Source of the DNA: Streptomyces piniterrae
GTDB taxonomy: Bacteria; Actinomycetota; Actinomycetes; Streptomycetales; Streptomycetaceae
Direction of reading: 5' to 3'
DNA: 64,000 bases
Assembly: GCF_005048155.1 (NCBI RefSeq)
Contig: NZ_SUMB01000005.1
Location: 124,001-188,000 of the forward strand
Shown one piece after another: positions 8,336-17,033 of the stretch. The notes below the pieces were generated by a model, which saw nothing but the letters and a program-made list of their open reading frames with translations, was not told the DNA's origin and made no database searches. The number at the start of each line of letters is the position of its first letter. Positions within the stretch are counted from its first letter, which is position 1. The position numbers and the translations under genes were made by a program.

Positions 8336-9577
8336 TCAGGCCCCCGTCGGCGGCACCACCCACTCGCCCCGCCGCAGCACCCCCGCCAGCTCGTAGGCGG
8401 AGTCCAGAATCACCAGGTCGGCGTCCTTGCCCGGCTCCAGCGAGCCGGTCCGGTCGTCGATGCCCAGCAGCCGGGCCGGATTGGCGGACAGCGCCCTGAC
8501 CGTCTCATCGACCGTCAGACCGTCCACGGTGACGGCACGTTGGAAAGCCCGATCCAGGGTGAGCGTGGAGCCGGCGATGGAGCCCGCCGTCGGCCCGTCG
8601 CTGATCCGCGCGACGCCGTCCCGCACCTCGACCCGCATCGGGCCCAGCGGATACATCCCGTCCGTCATACCCGCCGCCCCCATCGCGTCCGTGATGAACG
8701 CGACGCGCCCCGACCCCGCGGCGCGGAACGCCATCTGCAGGACCGCGGCGTGCAGATGCGTGCCGTCGTTGATCAGTTCCACGGTCACCCGCTCGTCCTC
8801 CAGGAGCGCCGCGACCGGGCCCGGCGCACGATGCCCCAGCGTGGGCATCGCATTGAAGAGATGGGTGGCGACGGTGGCGCCCGCCTCGATGGCCTCGCGG
8901 GTCGCGTCGTAGGAGGAGTCGGTGTGTCCGACGGCCGCGATCACACCGGCCTCGGCGAGCAGCCGCACGGACCGCAGACCACCCGGCAGCTCCGGCGCGA
9001 CGGTCATCATCCGGGCCGCACCGCGCGCGGCGTCGACAAGCCTGCCGACCTCGACCGGATCCGGGTCGCGCAGCAGCTCCGGCTGGTGCGCACCACAGCG
9101 GTGCGGGGAGATGAACGGCCCCTCGAAGTGGATACCGGCCAGCTCCCCGTCCTCCACCAGCTCGGCGAGCACACCCGCCTGCCGGGCGAGATCGTCCAGA
9201 TCACCGGTGACCGTGGAGGCGAGCATGGAGGTGGTGCCGTGCCGGCGATGGGTGTCGACGACCGTCAGGCACTCCTCCGGATCCGCGGACGAGAAGGAGC
9301 CGCCGCCCCCACCGTGCACATGCATGTCGACGAAACCGGGCACGATCAGATGCCCCGTCAGGTCGATGACCGCCGCCTCCCCCTCCGGATGCCGGTCACC
9401 GCGCCGCCTGTTGTGCCCGCCGCGATCGCTGCCACGGCTGCGGACCTCCGCGATACGGGTGCCCTCGACCGTGATCCGGCCGTTGTCGACGACCCCCGAC
9501 GGCCGGGCGACTCGGGCGCCGGACAGGACCGTGCGCCGGGGGTCCGAGGGGCGTCCCGCGGATTGTTGCTGTGCCAT
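8336..9577 (-). CDS. nagA: N-acetylglucosamine-6-phosphate deacetylase
   Basis: A 413-aa amidohydrolase that turns GlcNAc-6-P into GlcN-6-P plus acetate. Metal and substrate motifs are readable: the VPGFVDMHVHGGGG block, the HFEGPF Glu motif, AVGHTDSSYDAT, ATHLFNAM and ITDAMGAAGMTDG. The ATG at 9577 overlaps the nagK stop by one base (TGATG) and has a GGAGGT site, so nagK-nagA are translationally coupled. A longer upstream extension is not supported. Induced by GlcNAc through DasR in Streptomyces; a matching operator lies before nagK. Confidence 0.95.
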   Translation of the reverse strand: MAQQQSAGRPSDPRRTVLSGARVARPSGVVDNGRITVEGTRIAEVRSRGSDRGGHNRRRGDRHPEGEAAVIDLTGHLIVPGFVDMHVHGGGGGSFSSADPEECLTVVDTHRRHGTTSMLASTVTGDLDDLARQAGVLAELVEDGELAGIHFEGPFISPHRCGAHQPELLRDPDPVEVGRLVDAARGAARMMTVAPELPGGLRSVRLLAEAGVIAAVGHTDSSYDATREAIEAGATVATHLFNAMPTLGHRAPGPVAALLEDERVTVELINDGTHLHAAVLQMAFRAAGSGRVAFITDAMGAAGMTDGMYPLGPMRVEVRDGVARISDGPTAGSIAGSTLTLDRAFQRAVTVDGLTVDETVRALSANPARLLGIDDRTGSLEPGKDADLVILDSAYELAGVLRRGEWVVPPTGA

Positions 9578-10509
9578 CAGGCGGATACCTCCGTGGAGAG
9601 AAGATCCCAGGCGAGCAGTCCTGCGCCCAGGCACCCGGCGGCGTCCCCCAGAGCCGCCGGAACGATCGAGGGGAGCCGCTGGAACGTAACGCGCCGGCCG
9701 ACCGCCTCCCGCAGAGGCGCGAACAGCGTGTCACCCGCTTCGGCCAGCCCGCCGCCGATGATCAGCGTCTGCGGATCGAGCAGGGTCAGCCCGGTCACCA
9801 GGCCGTCGGCGAGCGCGTCCACGGCGCTCTGCCACACGGCGCGGGCGCGTGCGTCACCGGACTCCACGGCCTTGGCCGCGTCCGCCGCGGTCGCCCGCGG
9901 ATCGCCGCAGGCCGCCGCCCAGTCGCGGCCGACCGCGGCGGCCGAGGCCAGCGTCTCCAGACAGCCGCGCTGGCCGCAGCCGCACTCGCGCCCCCCGGGC
10001 CGTACGACGATGTGGCCGATCTCGCCCGCGCTGCCGTGGGCGCCGCCCTCGATCCGGCCGCCGATGCCGATGGCGCCCGCGATGCCGGTGCCCAGCGGCA
10101 CGAAGAGAAAACGGTCGGCGTCCTTGCCGGCACCGATCCGGCCCTCGGCCAGCCCACCGGTGCGGACGTCATGGCCGAGCGCCACCGGGACGCCGCCGAG
10201 CCGCTCGGACAGCAGCGCCCGCATCGGCACGTCCCGCCAGCCGAGGTTGGCGGCGTAGACGGCGGTCCCTGACGCCTCGTCGACGATGCCGGGGACCGCG
10301 ACCCCGGCGGCCACCGCGGCGCCACCGAACCGCTCCCTCCCCAGATCGCGGAGCTCCGCCGCGAAGCCGAGAATCGCCTCGACGACCGCCTCGGGGCCGC
10401 GCTCGCGACCGGTGGGGCGCCGCGCCTCGTACAGCAGGCTGCCGTCCGCCCCCGCGAGGGCGGCTTTCATCCCGGTGCCGCCCACATCAAGGGCGATGAC
10501 ATGTCTCAC
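9577..10509 (-). CDS. nagK: N-acetylglucosamine kinase, ROK family
   Basis: A 310-aa ROK sugar kinase. The N-terminal ATP phosphate loop ALDVGGTGMKAAL, the sugar-binding E-I-G-H segment (SAGEIGHIVV), the zinc-type cluster CGCGQRGCLET (about residues 175-186) and a C-terminal adenosine motif are all present. It makes GlcNAc-6-P from GlcNAc released from chitin or cell wall and feeds NagA, whose gene overlaps its stop. The start is GTG without a good ribosome site. The operon is preceded by a clear DasR box at 10537-10552. Confidence 0.92.
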   Translation of the reverse strand: MRHVIALDVGGTGMKAALAGADGSLLYEARRPTGRERGPEAVVEAILGFAAELRDLGRERFGGAAVAAGVAVPGIVDEASGTAVYAANLGWRDVPMRALLSERLGGVPVALGHDVRTGGLAEGRIGAGKDADRFLFVPLGTGIAGAIGIGGRIEGGAHGSAGEIGHIVVRPGGRECGCGQRGCLETLASAAAVGRDWAAACGDPRATAADAAKAVESGDARARAVWQSAVDALADGLVTGLTLLDPQTLIIGGGLAEAGDTLFAPLREAVGRRVTFQRLPSIVPAALGDAAGCLGAGLLAWDLLSTEVSA

Positions 10510-10536
10510 GGGACCAGTTTCGCGCGCTCCGCCATG

Positions 10537-10552
10537 AAAGGTCTAGTCCACT
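10537..10552. promoter_or_regulatory. DasR-responsive element (dre) upstream of nagKA
   Basis: AAAGGTCTAGTCCACT matches the dre consensus ACTGGTCTAGACCACT at 13 of 16 positions, including the GGTCTAG core and CCACT end. It lies 28 bp before the nagK start. DasR is the GntR-family repressor of GlcNAc uptake and use that is released by GlcN-6-P, the product of NagA. Confidence 0.85.
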
Positions 10553-10702
10553 CGCCGTCGTCATACCCGTCGTGGACCGCCCCGGCGCACGGATCCGGCC
10601 GCCCCTCCCGCCCGCCGCACCGCCATGCCACCCCGCCCGACCTGGCCCGCGCCCCGCTTTGTGATCTTCGCGTGGCTAGGGCGGTGCGCAAGCGAAATAT
10701 GG

Positions 10703-10718
10703 TGTGGTGTAGACCTTA
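10703..10718. promoter_or_regulatory. Weak dre-like box before the sugar-binding lipoprotein gene
   Basis: The stretch contains GGTGTAGACC, one base away from the perfect dre core GGTCTAGACC; the flanks match poorly (10 of 16 overall). It lies about 115 bp before the lipoprotein start, in the 322-bp gap that also serves nagKA. Confidence 0.45.
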
Positions 10719-10831
10719 TGTGTGAACGCGGGGGAAACTCGCTGTTCCTCATGCCGGTTGAGGGAGACCCCCGAGACCACGGGGCATACCCGGCACCACG
10801 TACATTCGGGACAAAGGGCGGTAGACAGCAA

Positions 10832-12100
10832 GTGCAGCGGCGGTATCTGAGCCTGGCAGCGATGGGAATCGCCTCGGCCATGACACTGACACTTACCGGC
10901 TGCGGCGCCTCGGGCGACGGCGGCGATGTCACCCTCAAGCTCATCGCGGCGGACTACGGCGACCGCCAGTCCAACAGCTCCCAGCACTACTGGGACCAAC
11001 TGACCCGCGCCTTCGAGAAGAAGAACCCCGGCATCAAGGTCGACGTCGAGGTCTACAGCTGGACCGACGTCGACAAGAAGGTCGAGGACCTGGTCAAGGC
11101 CGGCAAGGCCCCCGACCTCGCACAGATCGGCGCCTACGCCGACTACGCGGCCAAGGGCCAGCTCTACAGCACCGACAAGCTGCTCTCCATACCCGTCGAG
11201 GCCGACTTCACGCCCTCCCTCGCCGACGCCGGCGAATACGAACGCGTCCAGTACGGCATGCCCTTCGGAGCCAGCACCCGGCGCCTCTTCTACAACAAGA
11301 AGCTGTTCGCCGAGGCCGGCATCACCAACCCGCCGCAGACCTGGAACGACATCGCCCGCGACGCCCAACTGCTGAAGAGCCACGGCGTCAAGATCCCCTT
11401 CGCGGTGCCGCTCGGCCCGGAGGAGACCCAGGCCGAGACGCTGCTGTGGATGCTCAGCGGTGGCGGCGGCTACACCGACAGCATCGGCAAATACACGATC
11501 GACTCCGCGGAGAACGTCAAAACCTTCGAGTGGCTCCAGAAGGACCTCGTCGCCAAGGGCCTGACCGGCGTCGAACCCGCCAAACTCAACCGTGCCGACG
11601 CCTTCCAGGGCTTCGCCGACGGTGAGGTCGGCATGCTCAACGGCCACCCCACGCTGATGAAACAGGCCGAGGCCAAGGGCATCGACTACGGCACCGTCGA
11701 ACTGCCCGGCACCAACGGCAAGGCCAAGGCCACCATGGGCGTCGCCGACTGGATGATGGCGTTCAAGGCCGGCGGCCACCGCACGGAGACCGGCAAATTC
11801 CTGGACTTCGTCTACAGCAAGAAGAACGTGCTGAAATTCTCCGGCGACTACGGCCTGCTGCCCGTCACCGCATCCGCCACCGAGGCGATGCTCGCCGACG
11901 ACAAGTACACCAAGCTGCACGGCTTCCTCAAGCAACTCGGCAACGCCGAGTTCTACCCCGCCAACAAGACGTCCTGGCCCCTGGTCTCCAAGACCCTCAA
12001 GGCCAAGATGGGCGCCGCGGTCGGCCCCAAGGGCAACCCGTACGGCGTCCTCACCGACATCCAGAACACCGCCGACATGGCCGACAACGCGACACAGTGA
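10832..12100 (+). CDS. ABC transporter extracellular sugar-binding lipoprotein
   Basis: A 422-aa family 1 extracellular solute-binding protein. The signal peptide ends in the lipobox LTGC at about residues 20-23, so the mature protein is lipid-anchored outside. The body has FEKKNPGIKVDVEVYSW, APDLAQIGAYADYA and FYNKKLFAEAGITNPPQTWND, typical of oligosaccharide-binding components. The GTG start at 10832 places the lipobox correctly; ATG at 10862 would leave the signal too short. No permease or ATPase genes adjoin, so it must use partners coded elsewhere. It is divergent from nagKA, which suggests an amino-sugar oligomer ligand, but this is inference. Confidence 0.9.
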   Translation: MQRRYLSLAAMGIASAMTLTLTGCGASGDGGDVTLKLIAADYGDRQSNSSQHYWDQLTRAFEKKNPGIKVDVEVYSWTDVDKKVEDLVKAGKAPDLAQIGAYADYAAKGQLYSTDKLLSIPVEADFTPSLADAGEYERVQYGMPFGASTRRLFYNKKLFAEAGITNPPQTWNDIARDAQLLKSHGVKIPFAVPLGPEETQAETLLWMLSGGGGYTDSIGKYTIDSAENVKTFEWLQKDLVAKGLTGVEPAKLNRADAFQGFADGEVGMLNGHPTLMKQAEAKGIDYGTVELPGTNGKAKATMGVADWMMAFKAGGHRTETGKFLDFVYSKKNVLKFSGDYGLLPVTASATEAMLADDKYTKLHGFLKQLGNAEFYPANKTSWPLVSKTLKAKMGAAVGPKGNPYGVLTDIQNTADMADNATQ

Positions 12101-12114
12101 TGGTGCGTAGGGGG

Positions 12115-12195
12115 CTGGGGCCGAGGTCGGGCGTACCGGGACTGGGGTCGAGGTCGGGCGTACCGGGGCTGGGGTCGGGGCCGGGCGTCGGCCGA
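12115..12195. repeat. 27-bp tandem repeat after the lipoprotein gene
   Basis: CTGGGG starts a repeated unit at 12115, 12142 and 12169, with the shared body GGTCGGGCGTACCGGG. The remaining sequence to 12355 is built of looser GGCCGGG/CGTCGGGC words. It lies immediately after the lipoprotein stop. Confidence 0.75.
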
Positions 12196-12365
12196 TGCCT
12201 TAGGCCGGGCGGGCGCACGGGGCCCGGAGCGGGCTGTCGGGCGTTGTCCGGAGCGGTGGGCACGGAGGCCGGAGTGGCGTGTCGGGTATCGCCCGGGACC
12301 GGGCGTACGGAGGCCGGGACGGGGCGTCGGGCGATGTCCGAGGCCGGGCTTATCGTGGAAGCGTG

Positions 12366-12629
12366 ATGACGGGAGACACGAACGGCAACGACACCGCGGG
12401 TTCCGACGCGCTCTCCTCGCGGGACGAAGCGGTGCTCGCCGTCGAGCGCCGCTCCTGGCCGGGCCCCGGCGCCAAGGAACGCACCATCCGCGAGCGCCTC
12501 GGCATCTCCCCGACCCGCTACTACCAGCTCCTCAACGCCCTGTTGGACGACCCCCGCGCACTCGCCCACGACCCGGTCACCATCAACCGCCTCCGCCGAA
12601 TACGCGAAACCCGCCGCGCCCGCCGCTGA
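12366..12629 (+). CDS. DUF3263 small helix-turn-helix protein
   Basis: An 87-aa protein matching the DUF3263 family of actinobacteria. The core LSSRDEAVLAVERRSWPGPGAKERTIRERLGISPTRYYQLLNALLDDPRAL reads as a three-helix DNA-binding fold with RLGISPTRYYQLL as recognition helix. The tail is rich in Arg. Start GTG 12363 or ATG 12366; the ribosome site is weak (GGAAG). Its function is unknown; a DNA-binding regulator is inferred from the fold only. Confidence 0.85.
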   Translation: MTGDTNGNDTAGSDALSSRDEAVLAVERRSWPGPGAKERTIRERLGISPTRYYQLLNALLDDPRALAHDPVTINRLRRIRETRRARR

Positions 12630-12902
12630 CCTCCCTACGGGGCCGCCCGCCGCTGACCGCCTCACGGGACTGACCGATTGCCCCGCCAGGACTGACGACC
12701 AGCCGGGACTGACCGATTGACCGCGCGCCAGGCAAACGTCGACCCGTCCACGACCGGGCGAGCAACGCCGGCCCACCCCCGTACGCGTCCGGAGACACTC
12801 CACCCCCGTACCCGTCCGGAGACGCCCCGGACGCACGGCCCGCCGGCCGGATGCTCCCGTACACCCGGCATGCGCCCATACCCCGCCGGTAGGGTCGTCG
12901 CC

Positions 12903-13862
12903 ATGGGCAGCCCCCCGAACGCCGCGCCGACGCCGAACCCCGAACCCGAGCCGGCCCCCGACTCCCCGCCGCCGAACGCCACATCGGCCACCGGCTCCGC
13001 GCCGCCCCCCGGCAGCGTCCCCCTCCCGCACACCGTCGCCGGCCGCGAGGGCCTCGCCGCACTGCTGGCACACCCCGAACGCGCCGTCCTCGCCCTCGAC
13101 TTCGACGGCACCCTCGCCGACATCGTCCCCGACCCCGAAAAGGCCCGCGCCCACCCCGGCGCCACCGTCGCCCTCGGCCGGCTGGTGCCACGGCTGCGCG
13201 CCGCCGCCGTGATCACCGGCCGCCCGGCCACCGTCGCGGTCCGCCTCGGCGGCTTCGCTGATGCCCCCGGCCTGGACCACCTCACCGTCCTCGGCCACTA
13301 CGGCGCCGAGCGCTGGGAAGCGGCCACCGGCACCCTGCACGCCCCGCCGCCGCACCCCGGCATCGCTGCCATACAGGCCGAACTCCCCGGCGTCCTGGAC
13401 ACCTCCGGCGTCTGGCACGGCACCTGGGTCGAGACCGCCATCGAGCGCAAGGGCGGCCGCGCGATCGCCGTCCACACCCGCCGCGCCGAGGACCCGCAGG
13501 GCGCCTTCGAGCAGTTGCGCGCCCCGCTCTCCGCGCTCGCCGAACGCCACGGCCTGATCGTCGAGCCGGGGCGCCTCGTCCTGGAACTGCGCCCGCCCGG
13601 CATGGACAAGGGCGTCGCGCTCGCCGACTGGGTCCGCGAGACTGGCGCCACGACCGTCCTCTACGCGGGCGACGACCTCGGCGACCTGGCCGCCTTCTCC
13701 GCCGTCGACAAGCTCCGCTCCGACGGTCTCACCGGCGTCCTGGTCTGCAGCGGCAGCAACGAGGTCGCCGAACTGGCCGAACGCGCCGACCTGGTGGTCG
13801 ACGGGCCGACCGGCGTCGTCGCACTACTCGACGCGCTCGCGGACCGGCTGGCCGACGACTGA
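12903..13862 (+). CDS. otsB: Trehalose-6-phosphate phosphatase
   Basis: A 319-aa HAD-type phosphatase. After a Pro/Ala-rich N-terminal tail (1-45) comes the nucleophile motif LALDFDGTLADIV, then VITGR, the substrate segment HYGAERWE, and the closing acidic motif LYAGDDLGDLAAF. It removes phosphate from trehalose-6-P to give trehalose. It converges with otsA, the synthase, on the opposite strand 250 bp away. The ATG at 12903 is the first start that avoids a repeat-like Pro/Arg leader; no strong ribosome site is seen. Confidence 0.93.
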   Translation: MGSPPNAAPTPNPEPEPAPDSPPPNATSATGSAPPPGSVPLPHTVAGREGLAALLAHPERAVLALDFDGTLADIVPDPEKARAHPGATVALGRLVPRLRAAAVITGRPATVAVRLGGFADAPGLDHLTVLGHYGAERWEAATGTLHAPPPHPGIAAIQAELPGVLDTSGVWHGTWVETAIERKGGRAIAVHTRRAEDPQGAFEQLRAPLSALAERHGLIVEPGRLVLELRPPGMDKGVALADWVRETGATTVLYAGDDLGDLAAFSAVDKLRSDGLTGVLVCSGSNEVAELAERADLVVDGPTGVVALLDALADRLADD

Positions 13863-13922
13863 GGCGGGGCCAGTCGACATTCGCCCCAGTCCCCATCGAC
13901 GAGACCAGGGGAGTGGCGGTGC

Positions 13923-13995
13923 GTGCCCTTGCCCCGCCTTTAGCCTGTGTGCCCTTCGGCGCCTTTCTGGCCCGTGTGCCCTTGGCCTGCCTTGC
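13923..13995. repeat. Imperfect 26-27-bp repeat between otsB and otsA
   Basis: GTGCCCTT occurs at 13923, 13949 and 13976, each followed by a GC-rich variant and GCCTT. The 251-bp convergent gap 13863-14113 otherwise shows no gene and no strong terminator. Confidence 0.5.
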
Positions 13996-14113
13996 GACGC
14001 CTCCTCATATTCCGGCAACGATTACGGAGAGTGATTCGTTCCCGGGTGTGAGTAACTGGCCAGGAGGTGAACATAGGTGTGAGCGGCTGTCGGAAAATGG
14101 TCACTCTCTGTGG

Positions 14114-15622
14114 CTAAGGAGCGGAGCTTGAAGTCGCGGGGTCTGTCTTCAGGGCGTCCAGCTGGTCCAGGAACCATTGGGCCGGGGGCAGTGCGGTCGC
14201 GGCCGCGGCCAGTCGCTTGGTGCGCTCGGCGCGCTCGCCGTATTCCATCGACAGCGCCGTGTGCAGCGCCTCCGCCGTGGCGTTGATGTCGTAAGGGTTG
14301 ATGACGAGGGCGTCCTTGCCCAGTTCCGCGTAGGCCCCGGCCTCCCGCGACAGGACCAGCGCGCACCCGTGGTCCGAGACCACCGGGATCTCCTTGGCGA
14401 CCAGGTTCATCCCGTCCCGGATCGGGTTCACCAGCGCCACGTCCGCCAGCCGGTAGGCGGCCAGCGACCGCGCGAAGTCGTCCTTGACGTGCAGCTCGAC
14501 CGGCTGCCAGTCCGCCGTGCCGTACTCGGCGTTGATCTCCTCGGCCAGTCGGCCGACCTCCGCGGTGTACTCGCGGTAGACGGCCAGGTCCTGCCGTGAG
14601 GGGTAGGCGAACGCCACATGGACCACCCGCTCGTGCCACTCCGGGTGGTCGGCCAGCAGACGGCGGTACGCCAGCAGTCCCCGCACGATGTTCTTGGACA
14701 GCTCGGTGCGGTCGACCCGCACGATCGTCTTGCGGTCCGTCCCGCCGATCTGCTGCCGCAGTGTCGCCATCCGCTCTTCGACATCCGGCCGGTGTGCCCG
14801 CTCGCGCAGGAAGTCGGCGTCGGCGCCGAGGCCGTGCACTCCGATCCGGGTCCGGCGCGGGGTGCTCTCCGGCGGGGTCGAGACGACGTAGGGCGCCCCG
14901 TCGCTCGGCCAGTACGCGTCGCAGTCCGCGCCGAGCGCCTGCCGGCAGCAGCCTGTGAAGGCCCGCGCCCACCGCTCGGTCAGGAAATTCGCCCGGTCGG
15001 CGCCGAGGATGCCCACCGTCAGCTTCCGCTGGACGTCGTCGGGAAGCATCGCGAAGTACTCGGGCGGCGCCCACGGCGTATGCGAGAAGTGCGCGATCCG
15101 CAGGTCGGGGCGGCGGTCGCGGAGCATCCCGGGCACCAGCGCCAGGTGGTAGTCCTGCACCAGGACCGCCGCGCTGGGCGCCGCCGCATCGGCCAGCGCC
15201 TCCGCGAACGCCGCGTTGTAGGTCTCGTACGACGCCCACTGCGCGCGGAACCGGTCGTCGAAGACGGGCTCCAGCGGCGTCTGGTAGAGCATGTGGTGGA
15301 CGAACCACAGCACGGAGTTCGCGACGCCGTTGTAGGCGTCGGCGTGCACCTCCGCCGGAATGTCCAGCATCCGGACGCGTTGTCCGCCGGTGTCCTCCGG
15401 ATCCAGCGCGCCGCCGCTCCGCCGTACGGCCTCCCGGTCGCCGTCGCCGAGCGCGGCGCACACCCATAGCGCGTCCGAGCCGGGTCCGATGGCCGACAGC
15501 CCCGACACCAGTCCGCCGCCGCCCCGCTTGGCGGACAGCGCGCCGTCCGCCGCCAGGGCATAGGAGACCGGCCCGCGGTTGGACGCGACGAGTACCTGGG
15601 CACCACTGCGCTCGGAGACCAT
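14114..15622 (-). CDS. otsA: Trehalose-6-phosphate synthase (GT20)
   Basis: A 502-aa retaining glycosyltransferase that joins glucose from a nucleotide sugar to glucose-6-P. Motifs: VASNRGPVSY (N-terminal loop, with the GGGGLVSGL phosphate loop), QDYHLALVPGMLR, SHTPWAPPEYF, VDRTELSKNIVRGLLAYRRLL, and the sugar-nucleotide region VALVNPIRDGMNLVAKEIP. It follows gpgS by 47 bp on the same strand, giving a compatible-solute operon, and converges with otsB. Start ATG 15622. Confidence 0.94.
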   Translation of the reverse strand: MVSERSGAQVLVASNRGPVSYALAADGALSAKRGGGGLVSGLSAIGPGSDALWVCAALGDGDREAVRRSGGALDPEDTGGQRVRMLDIPAEVHADAYNGVANSVLWFVHHMLYQTPLEPVFDDRFRAQWASYETYNAAFAEALADAAAPSAAVLVQDYHLALVPGMLRDRRPDLRIAHFSHTPWAPPEYFAMLPDDVQRKLTVGILGADRANFLTERWARAFTGCCRQALGADCDAYWPSDGAPYVVSTPPESTPRRTRIGVHGLGADADFLRERAHRPDVEERMATLRQQIGGTDRKTIVRVDRTELSKNIVRGLLAYRRLLADHPEWHERVVHVAFAYPSRQDLAVYREYTAEVGRLAEEINAEYGTADWQPVELHVKDDFARSLAAYRLADVALVNPIRDGMNLVAKEIPVVSDHGCALVLSREAGAYAELGKDALVINPYDINATAEALHTALSMEYGERAERTKRLAAAATALPPAQWFLDQLDALKTDPATSSSAP

Positions 15623-15669
15623 GCCGCGAGATTAACCCGCGACGGATCCGCGCAAACGTACGCCGGAGG

Positions 15670-16641
15670 TCAGGCCGCGCGTCGCCGCGCGTACTCCGGT
15701 ATTTCGGCCATCGGCGGGCGTTCCTCGGTGTCCACCGCTGTCGTACGGGGGACGAAACCGCTCTCGCCGCGGTCGAACTGGGTGAGCCGGGGTCGCACCA
15801 AGTGGCCCCGGGTCAGGCGGAGTTGGGCGGTGCGGTAGATCGCGGCGGCCATCCGGCCGAGGGCCAGGCCGTCCTGGTGGCGGTGCTTGCGCACGCCCAC
15901 GTCCACCTGGGCGAGGGCGTCCAGGCCGACGGTGTGCAGCGCGTCGACGAGCAGGCCCAGCTCCACGCCGTAGCCGACCGGGAACGGCAGCCGCTCCAGG
16001 AGGGAGCGGCGGGCCGCGTACTCGCCGCCGAGCGGCTGGACGAAGCCGGCCAGCTGCGGCCAGTGCAGATTGAGCAGGGGGCGGGCCACCAGCTCGGTCA
16101 CCCGTCCGCCCTGTCCCGGGAGGCCCGGCGCGGCCCCGTCGGTCCCGGGCTCCAGCGGCCGGTCGTACATCGCCTTCACGAACTGGATGTCCGGATCGGT
16201 GAGGAGCGGCCCCACGATGCCGGAGACGAATGTCGACGAGAATTCGCGCAGGTCCGCGTCGATGAAGCAGATGATGTCGCCGCTGGTGGCGAGCAGGGAG
16301 CGCCACAGGACCTCGCCCTTGCCGGGCAGGGCGGGGATGCGCGGCAGGATGCTGTCCCGGTGGACGACCCGGGCGCCGGCCGCAGCCGCGACCTCGGCCG
16401 TCCGGTCGGTGGAACCGGAGTCCAGTACCACCAGCTCGTCGACGAGGGGTGCCGCCTCCGTCATCAGCTCACCGCGGATCGCGGCGACGATCGCCCCGAC
16501 GGTCGCTTCCTCGTCGAGTGCGGGCAGTACCACGCTGATCGTCCGGCCGGTCTGCCGCTTGGCGTCCAGCAGCAGGCCGAGCGGGCGGTCGGCCGCGGAC
16601 CAGGAGCGGCTGCCGAGCCAGCGCTCCACCTCATCGAGCAC
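15670..16641 (-). CDS. gpgS: Glucosyl-3-phosphoglycerate synthase (GT81)
   Basis: A 323-aa GT-A glycosyltransferase. SVVLPALDEEATVG opens the nucleotide fold. DIICFIDADL is the metal-binding DxD-type motif. LNLHWPQLAGFVQPLGGEYAARRSLLERLPFPVGYGVELGLLVD is the conserved acceptor segment of the GpgS family. It makes glucosyl-3-phosphoglycerate from a sugar nucleotide and 3-phosphoglycerate, the precursor of the solute glucosylglycerate (and, in mycobacteria, of methylglucose polysaccharide). No GpgP phosphatase gene is next to it. It leads the gpgS-otsA operon and is divergent from the SAM riboswitch. Confidence 0.9.
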   Translation of the reverse strand: MLDEVERWLGSRSWSAADRPLGLLLDAKRQTGRTISVVLPALDEEATVGAIVAAIRGELMTEAAPLVDELVVLDSGSTDRTAEVAAAAGARVVHRDSILPRIPALPGKGEVLWRSLLATSGDIICFIDADLREFSSTFVSGIVGPLLTDPDIQFVKAMYDRPLEPGTDGAAPGLPGQGGRVTELVARPLLNLHWPQLAGFVQPLGGEYAARRSLLERLPFPVGYGVELGLLVDALHTVGLDALAQVDVGVRKHRHQDGLALGRMAAAIYRTAQLRLTRGHLVRPRLTQFDRGESGFVPRTTAVDTEERPPMAEIPEYARRRAA

Positions 16642-16870
16642 GTTCAGTGTCCCCTAAGCTGCCAGGCCGCGGATGCGGCTCGTCGTCGCGCCGTGGAAGC
16701 GGCGTCCTGTTCCGCGCCGCGGGTGCGGCACGTTGTTACAGTCATCTCGCGGTTCGGACGACTATCTCAACCATCAGCGCCTTCGGTTACAGTCTTGAAC
16801 AACGCGGATGACCGTCGCATGTCGGGGTCGCCGCGGCACAAACGCCTGGGTTTCGGCCCAGTGCCATACC

Positions 16871-17016
16871 GCTCATCCAGAGGGGCAGAGGGATACGGCC
16901 CGTTGAAGCCCCGGCAACCCTCCAGCCGGTCTCCGCGCACAGCGCGCGCGAGGCTCCCGGCTAGGGAAGGTGCCAAATCCGTCTCGTGGCGAGATGCGCC
17001 GCGAGGAAGATGAGGA
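16871..17016 (+). ncRNA. SAM-I (S-box) riboswitch upstream of thrC-like gene
   Basis: Conserved S-box blocks are all readable in order: CTCATCCAGAGG (P1 5' strand and kink-turn side), GAGGGATACGGCCCG, TTGAAGCCCCGGCAACC, the central P3 arm, GGGAAGGTGCCAAATCC, a P4 arm (CTCG...CGAG), and GAAGATGAGG (P1 3' strand). P1 pairs CTCATC 16872-16877 with GATGAG 17009-17014. The likely ribosome site AAAGGG (17018-17023) begins only 3 nt after P1, pointing to translation control. A rival pairing GGCGAG 16988-16993 with CTCGCC 17025-17030 is possible. The 392-bp gap before thrC is filled mainly by this element. Confidence 0.92.
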
Positions 17017-17033
17017 GAAAGGGCCTCGCCTCC

